From Sulfitobacter sp. SK012 (GTDB lineage: Bacteria > Pseudomonadota > Alphaproteobacteria > Rhodobacterales > Rhodobacteraceae), in NCBI RefSeq assembly GCF_003352085.1, contig NZ_CP025804.1, forward strand, positions 4,402,001-4,466,000: a stretch of DNA of 64,000 nucleotides. Direction: 5' to 3'. Positions within the stretch are counted from its first letter, which is position 1; each line of letters starts with the position of its first letter. Below the pieces are notes generated by a model. That model saw nothing but the letters and a program-made list of their open reading frames with translations, searched no databases and was not told the DNA's origin. A program made the translations under genes and the position numbers. Below, piece by piece: positions 1 through 8,481 of this stretch.

Positions 1-248
1 AACTCAAATTCCCGCAGTCGTAGAATATATACGCAAGTCAATCCCATGCCGTGTTTAATAAATTCACCAACCCACTGCGTTTTTACACGCCCCATTTGGA
101 GGGCATTGGGTGCGGGTATGCTAAGATAAGCTGAAAAATCACGTTCTCGGCCGCTGGAATCAGTAGTGCTGAACGTTTCTGGCAAGGCCCGTGTTGCACG
201 TGGCCCGGTGGTCAGAAAGACGACCCTTGCCGGATGTTTCTTGATCAT
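1..248 (-). other. possible partial reading frame running off the left edge
   Basis: On the minus strand one frame stays open from a stop near 362 to the window edge. The first ATG is at 248, preceded only by a weak GGAA. The predicted peptide has no motif I recognise. It may be the start of a gene continuing to the left, or chance. Apart from this I see nothing in 1-456. Confidence 0.2.
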
Positions 249-456
249 TTCCGATCTGCCCGAAGTGGATACCCCCGAACCCTTGGGCTGATGTTGGACC
301 CAGAGCAATGAGACGTCATCCGCATTGCGCCGGACTGGCCGATAATGGGCGGGGGTGCTTTAAGTTTGCGATAGGGGCAGCGTCACCAATCCGAAACAAT
401 GCGCTTTCGGGTCAGAAGATGTGCCGCGTATTTGTTGATCGAGCCTTTAGGCGATT

Positions 457-1401
457 TCAACCGACGTTCACAGTGCGCAGACTTTTTGCGATACAAGCCA
501 GGTGGCGCATGTCAGTTCCGCAGCAACCGCCCAGTATGTTGATATTTGGGTACATCCTATGAATATTGGCAAGTTGCTGACCTAACTCCTCGGGGTGGCC
601 ATCGTCTAACACCTCAGATTCGTCCAATTCCTCGTGGCTGCAACGTGATGCGTTTGCGACAATGCCCTTTAGTCGGTTCATCCAAGGCGCATTTGAAAGG
701 ATTTGGCCAAAATGATCCGGGTGTGCGCAATTTATCATGAAGTAGGAGGCATAGCCGTCGGTTGATTGATCAACGGCCTCGATTGCGTCTCCCAAAGAGA
801 GGCCCGTCGGCAAGGATCCGTCTGTCTCGACCGTAAAGGCGATAACGATAGGAACCTTGTGCTTCTGCGCGGCTTGAACCATTCCAATCGCCTCTTCAGG
901 GTAGGCCATTGTATAACCACTGATCAAATCTGCTTCAGTTTTTGCAAGTATTCCAATTTGTTCTGAGTGATATTCTTCCGCTTGGTCCGCCGACATTTGC
1001 TCGGATGGCGCATAGGCGTCAGCTCTTGGTCCCACATTTGCACTGATAAGTGTTGGCAGGTCGCCAAAAGCTTCGCGCGCCGCCACCAAAAACTCAATGG
1101 ATTGGATGTTCCTGTCTTTTAGTGTCGCAGGTGTGTACCCAATTGCCGCGCCACGATCCCGGTTTGCAACCCAGGTGTGGCTCTCAAGGATAACGCCAAG
1201 ATCAAATTTCCGAGCAACTTCGATTAGGTTTTGAATGTACTGCTTAAGCAGAGCCCGCCCCTTCTCCGTTTCCAAAAATGGGTAGGTTGCAAAGCCCGGC
1301 AAATCCACGCCTTCGGTAAACAAGAGATCGGTCTCCATACCCACATAGGTTAGAAATCGCCCGCCATCCAATTGGGGTAGCTTCTTCGCGTATCGTGCCA
1401 T
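457..1401 (-). CDS. homocysteine S-methyltransferase family protein
   Basis: Cytosolic zinc-dependent methyltransferase of the S-methylmethionine/betaine:homocysteine type, which moves a methyl group from a donor onto a thiol. The C-terminal GGCCGT motif supplies the paired zinc cysteines, and an upstream NCAHPDH segment carries the third cysteine expected of the family. The protein is about 314 residues, normal for a single-domain member. The ATG at 1401 is preferred over a TTG at 1422 because AAGGGA lies about 9 nt upstream. The methyl donor cannot be told from sequence; S-methylmethionine, betaine or another methylated compound is possible. The next gene upstream on the same strand is a TPR protein about 105 bp away, so co-transcription is possible. 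Confidence 0.8.
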   Translation of the reverse strand: MARYAKKLPQLDGGRFLTYVGMETDLLFTEGVDLPGFATYPFLETEKGRALLKQYIQNLIEVARKFDLGVILESHTWVANRDRGAAIGYTPATLKDRNIQSIEFLVAAREAFGDLPTLISANVGPRADAYAPSEQMSADQAEEYHSEQIGILAKTEADLISGYTMAYPEEAIGMVQAAQKHKVPIVIAFTVETDGSLPTGLSLGDAIEAVDQSTDGYASYFMINCAHPDHFGQILSNAPWMNRLKGIVANASRCSHEELDESEVLDDGHPEELGQQLANIHRMYPNINILGGCCGTDMRHLACIAKSLRTVNVG

Positions 1402-1506
1402 CCGGCCATTCCCTTCGCACAAAACATCCGTTTAGAAGAATTTAGCTCATGGGTATATTTTCACCAAATGCGCCCTTGGCCGGACCATCTAACGCCCCAG
1501 ACTGCA

Positions 1507-2790
1507 TCAGGAATGGAATCCCGCCAAAGACAGATTGGCTGTCAGAACAGGTCTGCGGGTAGTTAGGCAGCGTTGTGCTTCGGCCGTTTTGCCCAGTTTC
1601 AGAAGCACATTCGCATATGTCAGTTCCAAAAGATCTCGCTGCGCTCGGCTTCCTCCAAGACGTTCCGTTGACCCCATGACCTGGCCAAGTTCCTCCAAGG
1701 CATCGCTCCAATTTTCACGCGCGATCGCGCCCCAAGCCTGTGCAAGGGGTTTAACAAGATCGCCGGCAAAGCCCTTGGCGGTATCCGAAATATGAGCCAG
1801 ACGGTCCCCGTTTCCTGCCATTGCGTGGCTCAACGCGGCGTGCATGTCCGCAAAGCTCTGGCCTGTTTCGGGAAAGAAACGCTGTGCATAGTCGCTGAGC
1901 GCCGACCAGCGAACAGGGTCTACGGATAGCCCGGCCATCTCAGCGCGGTACAAAATGGCCGCCGTGTCGGTAAGGACATTGATCGGCAGTCCTTTTGCTG
2001 CGCCAGGGCCAACGCCAGCATCTATTGCGGCCCACATCCCTGCTTCATCGCCGTCGTGCAAAGCCCAAAGGGCGGAATGCCAGCTTAAGTGTCCATGCAA
2101 GATTGCGCGATCGTCATAATCCGACAACCAGCCCGCTAGGTACTGGCGGCCCGCAGCGGTTTCGCCCCCTTCATATTGCGCATGTGATTTGAAATGTGCG
2201 GCATTTGCGTTGCGTGGGTTCAGGGCAAGGGATTTGTCCATCAACCTTGTCGAGGCATCGATTTGGCCTGTTTCGCACAGCGACAGGGCGTGCATCGACA
2301 TCATCCACCAGTCATCTCCATAATGCGGCAAAAGCGCTGAAGTATAAGCAAGCAGTTCGGCTTCTCGCCCGACCTCGCCCGAAAACCCGATCAGCCCAAA
2401 CACACTGGCACAAAGCTGAGCGATAAGCGCGTCACGGGGGTAGTCGCGCACGTGGTTTTTGACCAACTCACGCGCCTGTTTTGGCTGACCAGACGAAAGA
2501 AGCACCATGCATTCGATATGCTGGCGCTGGCGACTGTCGAGGTTTGATCCAAGCTCTTGAGCGCGGGTGATCGCTGCTTTGGCCTGCGGCATCTGCCCAG
2601 ACATCATCAGAGACCGAGCCAAGGCTACATGACCAAGTGCGAAATTTGGGTCGAGATCGACAGAAGATTGAAACGCGTCCGGTGCGCCAAACCCGGCCCC
2701 CAGAAACAACCGAACACCCTGATCGTAGAGATCTAGCGCGGCTTGTGAGTCCACTGAGATTTTATTTCCGTAGCCATCCGTTAGCATCAT
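1507..2790 (-). CDS. tetratricopeptide-repeat protein (TTC38-like)
   Basis: About 427 residues of helical repeats. Features such as LDPNFALGHVALARSLMMSG near the N terminus and later ALNPRNANAAHFKSHAQYEGG are typical TPR helices, and the overall look resembles the TTC38 family of solitary TPR proteins found in Rhodobacteraceae. There is no signal peptide or catalytic motif, so it is probably a cytosolic scaffold of unknown partner. The start at 2790 is chosen because AGGG lies about 8 nt upstream of a double ATG; the longest frame would begin at 2853. It lies upstream of the homocysteine methyltransferase gene on the same strand. Confidence 0.65.
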   Translation of the reverse strand: MMLTDGYGNKISVDSQAALDLYDQGVRLFLGAGFGAPDAFQSSVDLDPNFALGHVALARSLMMSGQMPQAKAAITRAQELGSNLDSRQRQHIECMVLLSSGQPKQARELVKNHVRDYPRDALIAQLCASVFGLIGFSGEVGREAELLAYTSALLPHYGDDWWMMSMHALSLCETGQIDASTRLMDKSLALNPRNANAAHFKSHAQYEGGETAAGRQYLAGWLSDYDDRAILHGHLSWHSALWALHDGDEAGMWAAIDAGVGPGAAKGLPINVLTDTAAILYRAEMAGLSVDPVRWSALSDYAQRFFPETGQSFADMHAALSHAMAGNGDRLAHISDTAKGFAGDLVKPLAQAWGAIARENWSDALEELGQVMGSTERLGGSRAQRDLLELTYANVLLKLGKTAEAQRCLTTRRPVLTANLSLAGFHS

Positions 2791-3211
2791 GATCTGCCCT
2801 ATTCCGACCTGCGTTGTCAGAACCTTAGGGGCATAAATTGAAAAAGTCAGCATCCGGCTGGTTTACGCGGGCATCTCCACCGAAGCGTTGGCAACGGAGT
2901 TCGCACAGAAAACGGGTTTTTTAAGACGGCGTTGCCACAAGGGAATTCGGTTATTTTTGGTTCAGTATGGAATGTGAGATGAACGCGGCTTTGGTGTGAA
3001 GGCGAAATCGATGATGCCGACATTCTCGACATCAAGTCACCGACGGACCAATTATAAGCATGCGCCAATTTTCGATCTGGACTACCCAAGAGGCGCTGCT
3101 CGCAGTGTGAGATGCAGAGATTGTCCAAATATGCCGAAAACGGCGATACTTTTGACAACTTTTGACTTAGCGTCCCTACAACAATTGTCCTTTTCGCTAC
3201 ATGGTGACCAT
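2791..3211. other. intergenic region between divergent genes
   Basis: About 420 bp between the TPR gene (minus) and the beta-barrel gene (plus). Short frames on both strands lack ribosome sites and recognisable protein features. It presumably holds both promoters, but I see no clear operator or terminator. Confidence 0.4.
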
Positions 3212-4000
3212 ATGAAACATCGAATTACTGCGCATGCGATGGGTGCTCTTTGTTCCGCTCTGAGTATTTTTGTCGCGCCCGGCACGACGCACGCGGAAGA
3301 AGGTCAGTCCATTTCCAGCCAAGCGAGCGACCCAACTGCGTCCCTAATGTCCTTTCAGGTACAGAATTTTTACACGCCTAATCTGCATAACACCGATGAA
3401 GAACAGAACATTGTTCAGTTTCGCTCGGCTATCCCGTTCACATTGGGCGGCATCAATAACATAGCCCGCCTGACCCTCCCCTATGTGACCCAAAGCGCGA
3501 GTGGTGCGACAGGATTTGGTGACGCCACAGTCTTTAACCTTGCGGCGTTCGATCGCAATTGGGGACGGGTTGGTGTGGGTGCTGTTGCTTTGCTCCCAAC
3601 GGGTGCAGATGGGGTCAGCGCGGAAAAATGGGGTATCGGTCCGGCGTTTGGTTTTGTTGCCCGTCCTTCTTGGGGCCTTGCAGGGCTTTTCAACCAGAAC
3701 ATTCTCACAGTTGCTGGCAATGACGACCTTCCAGATATTAATATTTCAACGGTCCAACCTATCCTTTCCGCGTCCCTTGGAGAGGGTTGGTCTTTTGGCG
3801 CTTCTGATATGACAGTTGTCTATGACTGGGACCGAAGTAAATTCACCAGTTTGCCGCTTGGCATGAAAGTCTCCAAGCTTACAAAGATCAGCGGCTTACC
3901 AGTGCAGTTCCAAGTCAGCTACGAGCGCAACTTTTACGACGAAGGCCGCGGCCCAAAAGATACGATCGGTTTCACAGTAAAATTGCTCGTCCCCAAATAG
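3212..4000 (+). CDS. outer-membrane beta-barrel protein (phenol MetA-pathway family-like)
   Basis: 262 residues. The first ~28 form a signal peptide (MKHRITAHAMGALCS..., cleavage near THA-EE). The rest alternates short beta strands rich in Gly and aromatic residues and ends in FTVKLLVPK, as in small outer-membrane barrels of the 'transporter / MetA-pathway of phenol degradation' family. A typical family stretch is a GFGDATVFNLAAF-like segment followed by RVGVGAVALLPTG. Substrate is unknown; such barrels are often stress- or solute-linked. The frame extends upstream to 2996, but only the ATG at 3212 gives a signal peptide. It is probably a single-gene unit; an imperfect hairpin at 4021-4063 follows, without a T-tract. 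Confidence 0.65.
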   Translation: MKHRITAHAMGALCSALSIFVAPGTTHAEEGQSISSQASDPTASLMSFQVQNFYTPNLHNTDEEQNIVQFRSAIPFTLGGINNIARLTLPYVTQSASGATGFGDATVFNLAAFDRNWGRVGVGAVALLPTGADGVSAEKWGIGPAFGFVARPSWGLAGLFNQNILTVAGNDDLPDINISTVQPILSASLGEGWSFGASDMTVVYDWDRSKFTSLPLGMKVSKLTKISGLPVQFQVSYERNFYDEGRGPKDTIGFTVKLLVPK

Positions 4001-4134
4001 AGATCCCAGGTGCATCCGGTCCTCCCATCTTTCGCTTCAGGTTTTTCTGCCGAAGATTGGGAGTGTCGATCGAAGGGTAATCAGTTTGCCGCTTTGGTTT
4101 GACTTGGGTTTGGTATCCTGTGATCCACGCCCAG

Positions 4135-4154
4135 CTCTGCGGATATCCGCAGAG
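4135..4154. promoter_or_regulatory. 20-bp perfect palindrome upstream of dctB (putative DctD-type operator)
   Basis: CTCTGCGGAT followed directly by its reverse complement, ending 76 bp before dctB. Its core (CTGCGGA-N2-TCCGCAG) is the same as the palindrome at 7295-7312 before the transporter gene, so one regulator probably binds both. The encoded DctD-like protein is the obvious candidate. Confidence 0.7.
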
Positions 4155-4230
4155 GCGTCTTTGCCCTCGTTCCATGTGCTATTTACATAACGCGTGATGC
4201 CGTATCACAATTGAACCTTGGGAGAGGTCA

Positions 4231-5955
4231 ATGCCAGTTGAGACACCTAGAGCGCGCGCACCGGGACGGATGCGTACCAGTATTCTCGGCGTGCTGCTTT
4301 TTACTGGCGTGCTCGCGACCGCCGCAACTTTCTTTGGGGCGCAACATTATTTCGAGCGTCTTGAGACACAGGCGGCCTCAAATCGTATGGCGCTTTATCT
4401 GCGTGCGCTCAACGAAACGCTGCGCCAGCATCAGCACTTGCCCTTTGTTCTAGCACGCGACCCTCGGTACGCGCAGGCTCTGCATCCCACAACCGTCAAG
4501 ACCGACATAAACGATCGGCTCGACCTGTTGGCACAAGAAGCCAAGCTGGAAGCGATATATTTGATGGATGCGACCGGGCTCGTGCTTGCCACGTCAAATG
4601 CTACCCAGCCCCATAGCTTTCTTGGTCAAAACTATGGGTTTCGACCCTATTTCCAGGACGCGTTAAATGGTCAACGTAGCGACTATTTTGCAATCGGTGC
4701 GACGTCAGGTCGGCCAGGGTACTTCGTGGCGGAACCGGTGTCATTTGCAGCAGATACCCCAAAAGGCGTTATCGCGATCAAGCTGGATGTAAGCGAATTG
4801 CAGCGATCCTGGGAGAGCGACAGTGAAACGGTTGTAGCCTTAAACAAAGACAATATCGTCGTGCTCGCCTCGAACCCTGATTGGCTGTACCGGCCCGTCG
4901 ACACCCTTGCACCTGAAGTGCGCAGTGCCATCCTGCAAAGCCGTCAATTTGGTGCCGAACCTTTGGCCCCATTAGATTGGTCCTTTCTAGATAGTAACCG
5001 GATTGCAGTTGAAGGGACCACCTATTTGCGGGCATCGGGATCGTCCGAATGGCGCGACTGGACCGTCCATTACTTACAGCCGGAAAGTGTGATCTTGCGC
5101 CAAACACTTCTGAGCACTGTCATGTTTGGCAGCATCATCGCCATTCTGCTCGGTTTTGCCACGTTCCTCAGATCACGCCGGATCGAATTGGCCTATACCG
5201 CATCCGAGCAGCAACGTGGCGAGCTGATTGAAAAAAACCACCAACTTGAACAGGCGCAAACCGAGTTGGCGCGCAGTGCAAAACTGGCGGCCCTCGGACA
5301 TCTGGCAGCATCCGTCACGCATGAATTAGGGCAACCGATCAGCGCGTTTCGCAACCATCTTGCCGCAGCAGAGATGGGAAATGAAATCACCTCGGCCAAG
5401 ACGGCCACAAGTTTGAACAAACTTGTCGACCGGATGGAGGCGATCACGGGGCAATTTAGGTTCTTTGCACGCGGGCGGGTTGATAAGAAAGCCGATGTAG
5501 ATTTGGCGACAGTTCTGGGCGAGGTTGAGCAATTATTGAGCACGGAAATCGCAACCGGAGGGATTGATTTTCGCTCTGCAGACCTGCCCGAGCCCATTTT
5601 TCTGCATGCGCATCAAGTGCAGCTGGAGCAGGCTTTTACCAACCTTCTAAAAAACGCGATTCATGCGGTTGAGGATCAATCCAACCCCAAGGTCAGCATC
5701 GATGTTGCCAAGCGTTCGGACAGCGTCGAGATACGGGTTACTGACAATGGCCCAGGTCTGGCCGGGGCCACACTCACAGACCTGCAAGAACCGTTTTATA
5801 GCACCAAGCCGTCAGGTGTTGGTATGGGATTAGGCCTCGCGATTACGACTGAGATCATCAAAGATCACGGCGGAGAGCTGACCGTTGGCCACGCCAGCAG
5901 CGGTGCGGAATTTATCGTCACACTGCCCTTTCCGGGCGACGGAGACCCAACATGA
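4231..5955 (+). CDS. dctB: DctB-type sensor histidine kinase
   Basis: Membrane sensor kinase of 574 residues. A membrane helix at about 14-36 is followed by a periplasmic double-PDC (dCache) ligand domain to about residue 285, a second helix near 290-312, a short coiled coil, a dimerisation domain with the phospho-acceptor His364 in VTHELGQP, and an ATPase domain with N-box NLLKNAIHA, DNGPG and GMGLGL. This order is that of DctB, which senses C4-dicarboxylates in rhizobia, but the PDC ligand here is not predictable. GGGAGAGG lies just before the ATG. The stop overlaps the dctD start by 4 bp, so the two are translated together. The downstream transporter suggests the kinase senses that transporter's substrate. 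Confidence 0.88.
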   Translation: MPVETPRARAPGRMRTSILGVLLFTGVLATAATFFGAQHYFERLETQAASNRMALYLRALNETLRQHQHLPFVLARDPRYAQALHPTTVKTDINDRLDLLAQEAKLEAIYLMDATGLVLATSNATQPHSFLGQNYGFRPYFQDALNGQRSDYFAIGATSGRPGYFVAEPVSFAADTPKGVIAIKLDVSELQRSWESDSETVVALNKDNIVVLASNPDWLYRPVDTLAPEVRSAILQSRQFGAEPLAPLDWSFLDSNRIAVEGTTYLRASGSSEWRDWTVHYLQPESVILRQTLLSTVMFGSIIAILLGFATFLRSRRIELAYTASEQQRGELIEKNHQLEQAQTELARSAKLAALGHLAASVTHELGQPISAFRNHLAAAEMGNEITSAKTATSLNKLVDRMEAITGQFRFFARGRVDKKADVDLATVLGEVEQLLSTEIATGGIDFRSADLPEPIFLHAHQVQLEQAFTNLLKNAIHAVEDQSNPKVSIDVAKRSDSVEIRVTDNGPGLAGATLTDLQEPFYSTKPSGVGMGLGLAITTEIIKDHGGELTVGHASSGAEFIVTLPFPGDGDPT

Positions 5956-7289
5956 GCAAAGCCACAGTACTTGTCATAGATGACGACCGCGGGATGCGTG
6001 TTTCGCTGGCTCATTTGCTGGAAAATGCCGGCTATGAGGCTGTGATTGCCAAGAATGCACATGACGGTCTGGAGGCCATTCACCTAAATGCCCCGGATGC
6101 GATCCTGAGTGATGTGCGCATGCCCGAAATGGATGGATTGGAGTTCCAACGCAAAGCACGCGAAATCAGCCATGTACCGGTCATTTTGTTTTCAGCGCAT
6201 GGCGATATTCCGATGGCCGTCAGCGCTTTGCAGGACGGCGCATACAGCTTTGTTGAAAAACCGTTTGAGCCGCGCCGCCTGCTTGGCATTCTTAAAAATG
6301 CCATTCGCATGAAGCGCCTAGAAGATAGCACGAAACTGCTTCAGAGCCGCTTGGCTGAACTGACCGACCTCGAGCGCATCCTCATCGGCAACAGCGCCCA
6401 GATCATTGCCGTACGGGATTTGATATTTGATTTTGCGGTGAGCCGCGCAAACGTTCTGATCCTTGGTGATACCGGCACCGGAAAAGAACTGGTGGCGCGC
6501 GCGCTGCACGATCTTGGCACCTCTAGCACAGCGCCTTTCGTTCCGATCAATTGCGCGGCGATCCCGCCAGAACGGTTTGAAGAAACGGTGTTCGGGACGG
6601 CCGAACACCCCCGTGGATTGATGAGTGAAGCGGATGGCGGCACCTTGTTTTTAGATGAGTTAACATCGATGCCATCTGAAACGCAGGCCAAAATATTGCG
6701 TGCGATCGAGACCAAACAATACCAGCGGGTCGGCGAAACCGAAGTCCAAAAGGTTGAGTTCCGCGTCATCAGCGCCGCCTCTGGTCAGATGTCCCAATTG
6801 ATCGCAGAAAAAACCTTTCGCGAGGACCTGTTGTTTAGGTTGAACACGCTAGTGATCAAACTTCCCAGTTTGGCCGATCGTGGCGAGGACGTCCTGCTGT
6901 TGTTGCGCCATTACATGCAGCGTCTCAGTCAAATCTATGAGCTGCCGGTTCCGAAGCTGACAAATGACGATATCTCGGCGCTGATGTCTTATGATTGGCC
7001 CGGCAATGTTCGCGAATTGCAAAACGTCGCTGAGCGGCGGGTGTTGGCAGAACGACGTGGGGGCGGCTCAGTCAGGCTTGCGATTGCGCGGCAGACTTCT
7101 TTGCAGCCGTTTCCCGGTACCCTGCGCGAAGCTGTAGCGGCGTTTGAACGCGAATTGATCGGCAGGGCAATCCAAGAAGAGAATGGGCGCATGGACGACG
7201 TGGCCAGCACACTTGGCATCGGACGCCGCACGCTCAACGAAAAAATCGTCAAGCTTGATCTGGATAAAGATGCCATTTTGAACAGCTAA
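5952..7289 (+). CDS. dctD: DctD-like response regulator (AAA+, Fis), lacking GAFTGA
   Basis: 445 residues: receiver domain with the acidic pocket D10-D12 and phospho-acceptor Asp54 (LSDVRMPEMDG), then an AAA+ domain with Walker A GDTGTGKE and Walker B GGTLFLDEL, then a Fis-type helix-turn-helix at the C terminus. The family normally activates sigma-54 RNA polymerase through a GAFTGA loop. Here the stretch between ETVFG and the Walker B (about residues 213-228) reads TAEHPRGLMSEAD, so the loop is missing. The protein may act on the main sigma factor instead, as Rhodobacter capsulatus NtrC does. Likely binding sites are the palindromes at 4135-4154 and 7295-7312, which would control both its own operon and the TAXI-TRAP transporter. 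Confidence 0.85.
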   Translation: MSKATVLVIDDDRGMRVSLAHLLENAGYEAVIAKNAHDGLEAIHLNAPDAILSDVRMPEMDGLEFQRKAREISHVPVILFSAHGDIPMAVSALQDGAYSFVEKPFEPRRLLGILKNAIRMKRLEDSTKLLQSRLAELTDLERILIGNSAQIIAVRDLIFDFAVSRANVLILGDTGTGKELVARALHDLGTSSTAPFVPINCAAIPPERFEETVFGTAEHPRGLMSEADGGTLFLDELTSMPSETQAKILRAIETKQYQRVGETEVQKVEFRVISAASGQMSQLIAEKTFREDLLFRLNTLVIKLPSLADRGEDVLLLLRHYMQRLSQIYELPVPKLTNDDISALMSYDWPGNVRELQNVAERRVLAERRGGGSVRLAIARQTSLQPFPGTLREAVAAFERELIGRAIQEENGRMDDVASTLGIGRRTLNEKIVKLDLDKDAILNS

Positions 7290-7294
7290 GTTGC

Positions 7295-7312
7295 CCTGCG
7301 GAAATCCGCAGG
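7295..7312. promoter_or_regulatory. 18-bp palindrome between dctD and the TAXI gene (putative operator)
   Basis: CCTGCGGA-AA-TCCGCAGG, starting 5 bp after the dctD stop codon and about 105 bp before the transporter start. It shares its CTGCGGA/TCCGCAG arms with the site at 4135-4154. No T-tract follows, so an operator is more likely than a terminator. Confidence 0.7.
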
Positions 7313-7416
7313 CAGATTATTTCCTTCCCTGCACTTTGCCTCATACCGCTTACTGCCAGAGTTCCCCAAGAACGTTCCAAGGCCGTTTTGCGGTTTTGAA
7401 CTTGGGAGGAATAAAA

Positions 7417-8412
7417 ATGAAAATGTTGAAAGCACTCGTTCTGAGCACCAGCTTGATCACGGCTGGCGGCGCACTCGCGCAAAGCGCCGACTACGTATTG
7501 AACACGGCGTCCACTGGCGGCACCTATCACCCGGTCGGCACAGCGATCTCGACTTTGTCGAAGATCAAATTGCTGCCGAAAGAGGATTTCTCGCTGACGG
7601 CCGTCAACTCGGCAGGCTCTGGCGCAAACGTGCAGGCGTTGTCTGCAGGCACGGCTGATTTCGCCATTTTGCAGGGTCTCTATGGCTCCTATGCAATCAC
7701 CGGCACGGGCCCCGTGAGTGAACCGCAATCCAACCTTCGTTCCGTCACAATGCTGTGGCAAAACGTTGAGCAGTTTATCGTTCCGGCGGAAAAAGCCACG
7801 ACCGGCACTGTTGAGGATTTAAAGGCCCTCAAAGGCATGTCCGTCGGCATGGGCAAGCAAAACTCAGGCACCATCGGATCCAACACAGTGTTGCTTGCCG
7901 GTCTTGGTCTGGATTTGGAAGCTGACTTCACTTTGATCTCAGCGGGCTACGGCCCCACGACAGATGCGTTGGCAAACGGTCAGGCTGTCGCGGCTGGTAT
8001 CCCTTCAGGCCCCCCAACAGGCGCAATCACCAAATTGATGGCCTCTAACGAAGGTAAGTTCACAATCTTGGACGTGACGGCCGACGAAGCCACTGCAATG
8101 GACGGTGGTCGCAATCTTTGGGTGCCATACACAATCGCTGCTGGCACATACCCGGGTCAGAGCAATGACGTGAACACCATCGCTCAGCCAAACTTTTTGG
8201 CCGTAAACGCAAGCGTGGACGAAGAGCATGTCTATCTGCTGACCAAAGCCATGTATGAGAATCTGCCATTTTTGCAGGCGATCCACCCGGCCACGAAGGC
8301 AATGGCGGTCGAGAAAGCAATGGCCGGACTGCCGGCACCTCTGCACCCCGGTGCGGCGCGCTATTACACCGAAATGGGTTTGGAAATTCCAGCAAACCTA
8401 ATCGCTGAGTAA
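7417..8412 (+). CDS. TAXI-family TRAP transporter solute-binding protein
   Basis: Periplasmic binding protein of 331 residues. The signal peptide spans about 1-22 (cleavage at ALA-QS). The mature protein opens with VLNTASTGGTYHPVGTAIS, the signature of the TAXI (TRAP-associated extracytoplasmic immunoglobulin-like) subclass, and contains GSGANVQALSAGTADFAILQ. It captures the substrate and hands it to the membrane permease encoded next. The substrate of this branch is poorly known; C4- or C5-dicarboxylates such as glutamate or 2-oxoglutarate are possible. GGGAGGA lies 6 nt upstream of the ATG at 7417; the longer frame from 7291 runs through the operator and is not used. A strong hairpin separates it from the permease gene. 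Confidence 0.88.
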   Translation: MKMLKALVLSTSLITAGGALAQSADYVLNTASTGGTYHPVGTAISTLSKIKLLPKEDFSLTAVNSAGSGANVQALSAGTADFAILQGLYGSYAITGTGPVSEPQSNLRSVTMLWQNVEQFIVPAEKATTGTVEDLKALKGMSVGMGKQNSGTIGSNTVLLAGLGLDLEADFTLISAGYGPTTDALANGQAVAAGIPSGPPTGAITKLMASNEGKFTILDVTADEATAMDGGRNLWVPYTIAAGTYPGQSNDVNTIAQPNFLAVNASVDEEHVYLLTKAMYENLPFLQAIHPATKAMAVEKAMAGLPAPLHPGAARYYTEMGLEIPANLIAE

Positions 8413-8428
8413 CGCTGCCACATGATCT

Positions 8429-8458
8429 GAAGGGCCGCTGGTAATCCGGCGACCCTTC
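8429..8458 (+). terminator. intercistronic hairpin between binding protein and permease
   Basis: A 13-bp stem (arms 8429-8441 and 8446-8458, one mismatch and one G-U pair) with a TAAT loop, followed by a weak pyrimidine tract. Such hairpins often stop part of the transcription or protect the upstream mRNA, giving more binding protein than permease. Confidence 0.6.
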
Positions 8459-8481
8459 TTTCTATTTAGGGGGGACCACAG

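Noticed and set aside
308..562. 84-codon plus-strand frame at the left edge
   Set aside because: Its 3' half lies antisense in the methyltransferase gene; no ribosome site and no motif.
2847..3158. 103-codon minus-strand frame upstream of the TPR gene
   Set aside because: Low-complexity, basic product with no motif; overlaps the divergent promoter region.
7295..7312. Palindrome after dctD as a terminator
   Set aside because: No T-tract follows, and the same sequence occurs before dctB, so an operator is the better reading.
7311..7416. Sigma-54 (-24/-12) promoter before the TAXI gene
   Set aside because: No GG-N10-GC with a reasonable consensus was found, and the regulator lacks the GAFTGA loop.
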